In this document: piece by piece, positions 5,753 to 9,699 of the stretch
Position numbering within the stretch: the stretch's first letter is position 1
Layout of the letters: every line of letters begins with the position of its first letter
Origin: an uncultured Oscillospiraceae bacterium
GTDB lineage: Bacteria; Bacillota; Clostridia; Oscillospirales; Ruminococcaceae
Assembly (NCBI GenBank): GCA_934527255.1
Contig: CAKTAM010000070.1
Span: 1-9,699, forward strand
Direction: 5' to 3'
Length of the DNA: 9,699 nucleotides
Notes under the pieces: model-generated
Databases searched by the model: none
Seen by the model: the letters and a program-made list of their open reading frames with translations, nothing else
What the model was told of the DNA's origin: nothing
Translations under genes and position numbers: made by a program

Positions 5753-6196
5753 ATGAAAGTAGTGCTTAAGCAGGATATTCGCGGAACCGGCAAAAAGGAT
5801 CAGCTGGTAGAGGTTTCGGACGGCTACGCCCGCAACTATCTTTTCCCGCGCAAGCTGGCTGTTGCGGCAGATGCCGCCAACACCAATGATGTGAAAAACA
5901 AGGAGGAGGCCCGCCAGTTTCATCAGGAGCAGGAGCGCGCCGCCGCCCAGCGTCTGGCGGATGCCATCAATGAAAAGGGCATTACCATTCACGCAAAGGC
6001 CGGTACCAACGGACGGCTGTTCGGCGCGGTGACGGCCAAGGATATTGCGCAGACGGTCAAGGAGACCTATGGTATTGAGCTGGACAAGCGCAAGATCCAG
6101 CTGGACGCTGACATTAAGGCCTACGGCTGCTACCCCGTCACCATCAAGCTGCATACCGGCATCACCGCACAGGTGACGGTCAACGTGCTGGAGTAA
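5753..6196 (+). CDS. rplI: 50S ribosomal protein L9 (bL9)
   Basis: L9 is a large-subunit protein that binds 23S rRNA near the L1 stalk and reaches toward the next ribosome, helping frame maintenance. The 147 residues fit the family (about 149). The N-terminal RNA-binding domain carries the L9 signature region, MKVVLKQDIRGTGKKDQLVEV followed by DGYARNYLFPRKLAV; the usual Gly of the PRG-type turn is Lys here, as in many clostridia. A charged connecting helix follows (about 41-75), then the C-terminal domain ending VTVNVLE. AAAGGAA lies shortly before the ATG. Position between gdpP and dnaB is the standard Firmicute arrangement. Confidence 0.97.
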   Translation: MKVVLKQDIRGTGKKDQLVEVSDGYARNYLFPRKLAVAADAANTNDVKNKEEARQFHQEQERAAAQRLADAINEKGITIHAKAGTNGRLFGAVTAKDIAQTVKETYGIELDKRKIQLDADIKAYGCYPVTIKLHTGITAQVTVNVLE

Positions 6197-6227
6197 GCTT
6201 TCCGGTTTCATAAAGGAGAAAACGTTC

Positions 6228-7613
6228 ATGCCTACCGATCGTTCAGCACTTACCGTCGAGGGGCTGGGTCTCAGCCTGCCGTACAGCATCGAGGCGGAAC
6301 AGGCCGTGCTCGGCGCGGCGATCCTCAACCATGATCTTGTGCCGCAGATGGTCAGCCGCCTGCGGCAGGAATATTTTTACAGCCGCCAGAACGGTGAAAT
6401 TTTCGCCGAGATCGCGGCAATGTCCAATGCGGCCGCAGCGGTCGATTTTGTCACGCTGCTGGGCCGTGTAACGGATGCGAATATTTTCGAAAATGCCGAA
6501 GCGGCCAAGGTATACCTGACCGATCTGGCGCAGACGGTGCCGCATCTGTCCAATATGGACAGCTACATGGACATCATTGAGGAAAAGTACCAGATCCGTA
6601 TGCTGATGAACGCAGCCTGCGAAATTTTGGATATGGCCGGAAAAGAGCCGGATGCCAAAATGCTGCTGGAGACTGCCGAGCAGAAAATTTACGAGATCCG
6701 CCGCGGCAAGGATCAGAGCGTGCTGCAATCCATGCGCAGCGTCCTGCTGGAAACGCTGGCTTATCTGCAGGAGATCACCGGCAGCGGCGGCAATGTAGGC
6801 GTTCCCACCGGGTTCACCCGGTTGGACCGGCTGCTTTCCGGCGGCTTCGGCAAAAGCGACCTGGTCATTCTGGCGGCGCGTCCCGGCATGGGCAAGACCT
6901 CCTTTGCCCTGAATATCGCCACCAATGTGGCAAAAAAAGCAAAAATTCCGGTGGCAATCTTTTCCCTGGAAATGTCCAAGGATCAGCTGGTCACCCGTAT
7001 CCTCAGCAGCGAGGCCGCCATCAGCAGCCAGGCGCTGCGCACCGGTACTCTGACGGCGAACGATTGGCAGGATATCGCCGTCGCCAGCGAAAGCATGGGC
7101 AGCATGCCCATTTTTTTGGATGATACCCCCAGCATCACGGCGGCCGAGATCAAGGCCAAGGTGCGCCGTCTGAATCAGGATCCCGAGCGACCGGACATCG
7201 GGCTGATCGTCATCGACTATCTGCAGCTGATGAACTCCGGCATCCGCACAGATTCCCGTGTGCAGGCCGTCAGCGAAATTACCCGTAATCTGAAAATTCT
7301 GGCCAAGGAGCTGCAGGTGCCGGTGCTGTGCCTGTCGCAGCTCAACCGTTCCACCGAACGCGGCAGCGCAACGCATCGCCCGTCGCTGGCTGATCTGCGC
7401 GATTCCGGTTCGATCGAGCAGGACGCCGACGAGGTACTGTTCCTGCTGCGTGAGGCGTATTATGACGACGGCACCGGTGAAACGGAGGTGGATTCCACCA
7501 CCGCCACCTGCATTGTGGCCAAAAACCGCCACGGCGAAACCAACGATGTGGCGCTGGGGTGGGATGGTGCGCACACTCGTTTCGTTAATGTGGAATATTA
7601 TGCCCATGAATGA
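6228..7613 (+). CDS. dnaB: Replicative DNA helicase DnaB
   Basis: DnaB is the hexameric 5'-3' helicase that unwinds the chromosome fork (called DnaC in B. subtilis). The 461-residue protein has normal length. The N-terminal primase-interacting domain starts with LPYSIEAEQAVLGAAIL (about 15-31) and extends to about residue 115; a linker helix and a RecA-like ATPase follow from about 180. Walker A is ARPGMGKT (217-224), Walker B LIVIDYLQLM with D330, and the conserved LSQLNRSTERG and DLRDSGSIEQDADEV block follows. No intein interrupts the ATPase core, a site where DnaB inteins are often found. AAAGGAG with 9-nt spacing precedes the ATG, 31 nt after rplI. The 3' end overlaps the start of tilS. 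Confidence 0.97.
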   Translation: MPTDRSALTVEGLGLSLPYSIEAEQAVLGAAILNHDLVPQMVSRLRQEYFYSRQNGEIFAEIAAMSNAAAAVDFVTLLGRVTDANIFENAEAAKVYLTDLAQTVPHLSNMDSYMDIIEEKYQIRMLMNAACEILDMAGKEPDAKMLLETAEQKIYEIRRGKDQSVLQSMRSVLLETLAYLQEITGSGGNVGVPTGFTRLDRLLSGGFGKSDLVILAARPGMGKTSFALNIATNVAKKAKIPVAIFSLEMSKDQLVTRILSSEAAISSQALRTGTLTANDWQDIAVASESMGSMPIFLDDTPSITAAEIKAKVRRLNQDPERPDIGLIVIDYLQLMNSGIRTDSRVQAVSEITRNLKILAKELQVPVLCLSQLNRSTERGSATHRPSLADLRDSGSIEQDADEVLFLLREAYYDDGTGETEVDSTTATCIVAKNRHGETNDVALGWDGAHTRFVNVEYYAHE

Positions 7614-9144
7614 GGCAATTTGGGAAAACGCCGTGCTGGAGTTGCTGCAGCAGGCGGAGCCCTCCTTGAAAGGCAGCAGAGTCACCGTCGCGCTTTCGGG
7701 CGGCGCTGACTCTGTTGCTTTGTGCCATTTTCTGGCAAAGTGGGCGCAGCGGCTGCAAATTTGTGTGGCGGCGGCTCATTTGAACCATGGCCTGCGCGGC
7801 GCGGAAAGCGACCGGGACGAAGCCTTTGTGCGGGCGCTGTGCCGCGAATGGAACATTCCGCTGCAGTGTGGACGCTTGCCGGCGGCGGCACATGCTTCCG
7901 AGGCTGCCCTGCGGGAAAAACGGTATGCCTTTCTGTGGCAGGCGGCCGGGTCGGGCTTTCTGGCGACCGGCCATACCCTCAGCGATTCGTGCGAGACGCT
8001 GCTGTTTCATCTGGCGCGCGGTACGCGGCTGAACGGTATGCGCGGCATTCCGCCGCAGCGCGGCAGACTGCTGCGGCCATTTGCGGCCGCCGTGCGCCGG
8101 ACGGATACCGAAGCCTACTGCCGCAGCAACGGCCTTTCCTTTGTGATCGATTCCACCAATCTCTCAGACACCTACGCCCGCAACCGGCTGCGGCATGCGG
8201 CAATGCCCGCGCTGTGCAGCGTAAACCCCCGGGCCGAGCAGGCGCTGGGCGACTGGATGACGGAGGCCGAAGCGCTGTACGGCTGGCTGGGGCAGCAGGC
8301 CGACACGCTGCTGGCGCATGCGGCCCGGCCGCATGCGGCTGTGGAGAAAAACGCACTGCCGGGAACGCCGGTGTGGCAGGCAGAGGTTCTGGCCGCCGCG
8401 CCGGATGTGGTGCTGCGGCAGGCGCTGGCGGGGGTGCTTGGCACTTATGGCGATTGCAGCGCTGCCCGACTGGCGGCGGCGGTGCAGGCGGTGCGCAGCG
8501 GCGGTGCGGTCGACTGGTGCGCCGGGGTGCGCCTTGTGTGTCGCGGCGGGCTTGTCTGGCTGCAGGATACGGCGGCGCCGACCGCGGAGGCCCCGCCGCA
8601 TTTCTGTGTTCCGGCGGCGCCGGGCCGTTATGAATGCGCCCCAGGCGTGGTGGTGAGCATTCGCCTTTTACAGGGAGAAAGCGCCTGTCTGCGGCCCGAT
8701 GGAAGCGCGGAAGCGCCCATTGGTGAAAACGATGGGAAAAAACGGAAAATTCACAAAAAAGACTTAAATAATCGGCTGGATTATGCTAGAATAACATCAA
8801 TGTTCTCTCTTTCGCCGCAGCCCTTAAAAACGGATGCGGACGAATGGAAAACAGCGGTACAGGCGGATCCTTTTCCGCCGGATGTGCCTTTACTGCGGTT
8901 TCGCGCCCCGCACGACCGGTTTTCGCCCGGCAGGGGAAGAGGGACCAAAAGCCTGAAAAAATGGCTGAACGAAATTGCCTGTCCGCCGTCGCTGCGCGGG
9001 CGGCTGCCCTTGATTGCGGTGGGCAGCCAGGTGCTTTGGCTTGCAGGCTCCGGCGCGGCAGAAGGCTTTGCGGCCGCAGAGAACGCCTCCGCTGTGTGGG
9101 AGGTGCTCTGCGAGATTTCAACAACGGAGGGATCGTCATTATGA
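7606..9144 (+). CDS. tilS: tRNA(Ile)-lysidine synthetase TilS
   Basis: TilS uses ATP and lysine to convert C34 of the CAU-anticodon tRNA-Ile to lysidine, making it read AUA. With the ATG at 7606 the protein has 512 residues, somewhat long (B. subtilis about 470). The PP-loop is LSGGADS (30-36); HLNHGLRG (58-65), GHTLSDSCETLLFHLARGT (122-140) and IDSTNLSDTYARNRLRH (181-197) are family blocks. The C-terminal domain has KKDLNNRLDY (384-393) and LRFRAPHDRFSPGRGRGTKSLKKW (430-453), normally nearly adjacent but here about 36 residues apart. The start is uncertain: in-frame ATGs at 7588, 7600 and 7606 all overlap dnaB and none has a good ribosome binding site (weak GGA before 7600), so translation is probably coupled to dnaB. 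The 3' end overlaps hpt by ATGA. Confidence 0.94.
   Translation: MNEAIWENAVLELLQQAEPSLKGSRVTVALSGGADSVALCHFLAKWAQRLQICVAAAHLNHGLRGAESDRDEAFVRALCREWNIPLQCGRLPAAAHASEAALREKRYAFLWQAAGSGFLATGHTLSDSCETLLFHLARGTRLNGMRGIPPQRGRLLRPFAAAVRRTDTEAYCRSNGLSFVIDSTNLSDTYARNRLRHAAMPALCSVNPRAEQALGDWMTEAEALYGWLGQQADTLLAHAARPHAAVEKNALPGTPVWQAEVLAAAPDVVLRQALAGVLGTYGDCSAARLAAAVQAVRSGGAVDWCAGVRLVCRGGLVWLQDTAAPTAEAPPHFCVPAAPGRYECAPGVVVSIRLLQGESACLRPDGSAEAPIGENDGKKRKIHKKDLNNRLDYARITSMFSLSPQPLKTDADEWKTAVQADPFPPDVPLLRFRAPHDRFSPGRGRGTKSLKKWLNEIACPPSLRGRLPLIAVGSQVLWLAGSGAAEGFAAAENASAVWEVLCEISTTEGSSL
8764..8792 (+). promoter_or_regulatory. Candidate internal promoter in tilS for hpt and downstream genes
   Basis: TTAAAT (8764-8769) lies 17 nt before TAGAAT (8787-8792), and TG at 8784-8785 gives an extended -10 (TGCTAGAAT). 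A-rich runs at about 8736-8760 would suit an UP element. The segment is strikingly AT-rich within a GC-rich gene. Transcription would start near 8799, about 340 nt upstream of hpt. The -35 is weak (3 of 6), and part of the AT richness is explained by Lys/Asn codons of a conserved TilS block. Confidence 0.45.
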
Positions 9145-9689
9145 CAGAAATGGAAAAGGGAATGCAAAGCACGCTGCTGACGGAGGAACAGATCCGCCAG
9201 CGCGTCAAGGAGCTTGGCAAGGAGGTCAGCGCCTGCTATCAGGGCAAGGATCTGCTGCTGGTCACGGTGCTGAAGGGCGCCGTGGTATTTCTGACGGATT
9301 TCATGCGCGCGCTGGATTGTCACTGCGAGCTGGAATTTATGGTGGCCTCCTCCTTCTGCGGGGGAGTAAAAAGCACCGGCGTGCTTAAAATAGTAAAGGA
9401 TATCGACGTTCCCATTGAGGGACGCGATGTTCTGATCGTGGAGGATATTCTCGACTCGGGGCTGACCCTCAGCCATATCAAAAAGCTGCTGGAGGATCGC
9501 GGCCCGGCCAGTGTGCGCATCGTCACTCTGCTGGATAAGCCCGTGCGCCGCAAGGCGGACATCAATGCCGATTTTACGGGCTTTGTCATTCCGGATGAGT
9601 TTGTGGTGGGCTATGGCCTGGATTACGACGAAAAGTATCGCAACCTGCCGTATATCGGCATTTTGAAGCCGGAAGTTTACACGAAATAA
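9141..9689 (+). CDS. hpt: Hypoxanthine(-guanine) phosphoribosyltransferase
   Basis: Hpt transfers the phosphoribosyl group of PRPP to hypoxanthine or guanine, giving IMP or GMP in purine salvage. The 182-residue product has typical length for bacterial HPRT. Seen: the LKGAVVF loop (44-50) that holds pyrophosphate, the SSFCGG flexible-loop region (70-75), the PRPP-binding motif VLIVEDILDSGLTL (97-110) with E101 and D102, the DKP and FVIPDEFVVGYGLDYDEKYRNLPYIG blocks that bind the purine and close the active site. GGAGG lies 10 nt before the ATG, inside the end of tilS, and the ATGA overlap implies coupled translation. The order tilS-hpt is a common Firmicute arrangement in which ftsH often follows. 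Confidence 0.97.
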   Translation: MTEMEKGMQSTLLTEEQIRQRVKELGKEVSACYQGKDLLLVTVLKGAVVFLTDFMRALDCHCELEFMVASSFCGGVKSTGVLKIVKDIDVPIEGRDVLIVEDILDSGLTLSHIKKLLEDRGPASVRIVTLLDKPVRRKADINADFTGFVIPDEFVVGYGLDYDEKYRNLPYIGILKPEVYTK

Positions 9690-9690
9690 T

Positions 9691-9695
9691 AGGAG
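9691..9695 (+). promoter_or_regulatory. Ribosome binding site for a gene beyond the right edge
   Basis: AGGAG lies 1 nt after the hpt stop codon and 4 bases before the window ends, with no start codon yet reached. It indicates another closely spaced rightward gene. By analogy with B. subtilis tilS-hprT-ftsH the next gene may be ftsH, but nothing in the window shows it. Confidence 0.55.
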
Positions 9696-9699
9696 TTGA

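Noticed and set aside
6228..7613. Intein or other insertion in dnaB
   Set aside because: The protein has the usual 461-residue length and its Walker A and B regions are uninterrupted.
6243..7685. 480-codon open frame on the minus strand opposite dnaB
   Set aside because: DnaB on the + strand has complete Walker motifs and family length; the opposite frame is a composition artefact.
7722..8633. 303-codon + strand open frame inside tilS
   Set aside because: Out of frame with tilS, very rich in Gly, Ala and Arg, a typical GC-driven shadow.

Overview
The window is a GC-rich housekeeping stretch from a low-temperature-of-surprise, core-genome part of a bacterial chromosome, most likely a GC-rich Firmicute of the Oscillospiraceae/Ruminococcaceae type (Faecalibacterium, Gemmiger and Subdoligranulum are the kind of organism meant). 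This is inferred from gene content (RNase J, a GdpP-type c-di-AMP phosphodiesterase, then rplI and dnaB), strong AGGAG-type ribosome binding sites, and the clostridial style of the TilS and MnmA sequences. No mobile element, CRISPR array, tRNA or rRNA was seen.

Layout. Positions 1-864 hold two leftward genes: the 5' part of an mnmA-family tRNA thiouridylase (cut by the window edge) and, upstream of it, rnhA (RNase HI). A 470-base intergenic region (865-1334) carries a leftward promoter candidate for rnhA-mnmA and a rightward promoter candidate for the next operon, the latter followed by a leader of about 260 nt with several stem-loops, two of them terminator-like. From 1335 to the end all genes run rightward and are closely packed: rnj (RNase J with a ~200-residue Ala/Arg/Lys-rich N-terminal extension), gdpP, rplI, dnaB, tilS and hpt. 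A ribosome binding site for a further gene lies at the right edge.

How the genes work together. The set is translation and nucleic-acid housekeeping: RNase J turns over and processes RNA, GdpP degrades c-di-AMP at the membrane, L9 is a ribosomal protein, DnaB is the replicative helicase, TilS makes lysidine in tRNA-Ile, and Hpt salvages purines. gdpP-rplI-dnaB and tilS-hpt are each well-known Firmicute neighbourhoods; here dnaB and tilS overlap by a few bases, so the two blocks are joined, and tilS and hpt share an ATGA. An AT-rich segment inside tilS has a promoter-like sequence that could give hpt independent expression.

I did not find evidence for an undescribed multi-gene system. The parts most worth a second look are the structured rnj leader, the RNase J extension, the inserted AT-rich segment in tilS, and the strong hairpins at gene junctions.
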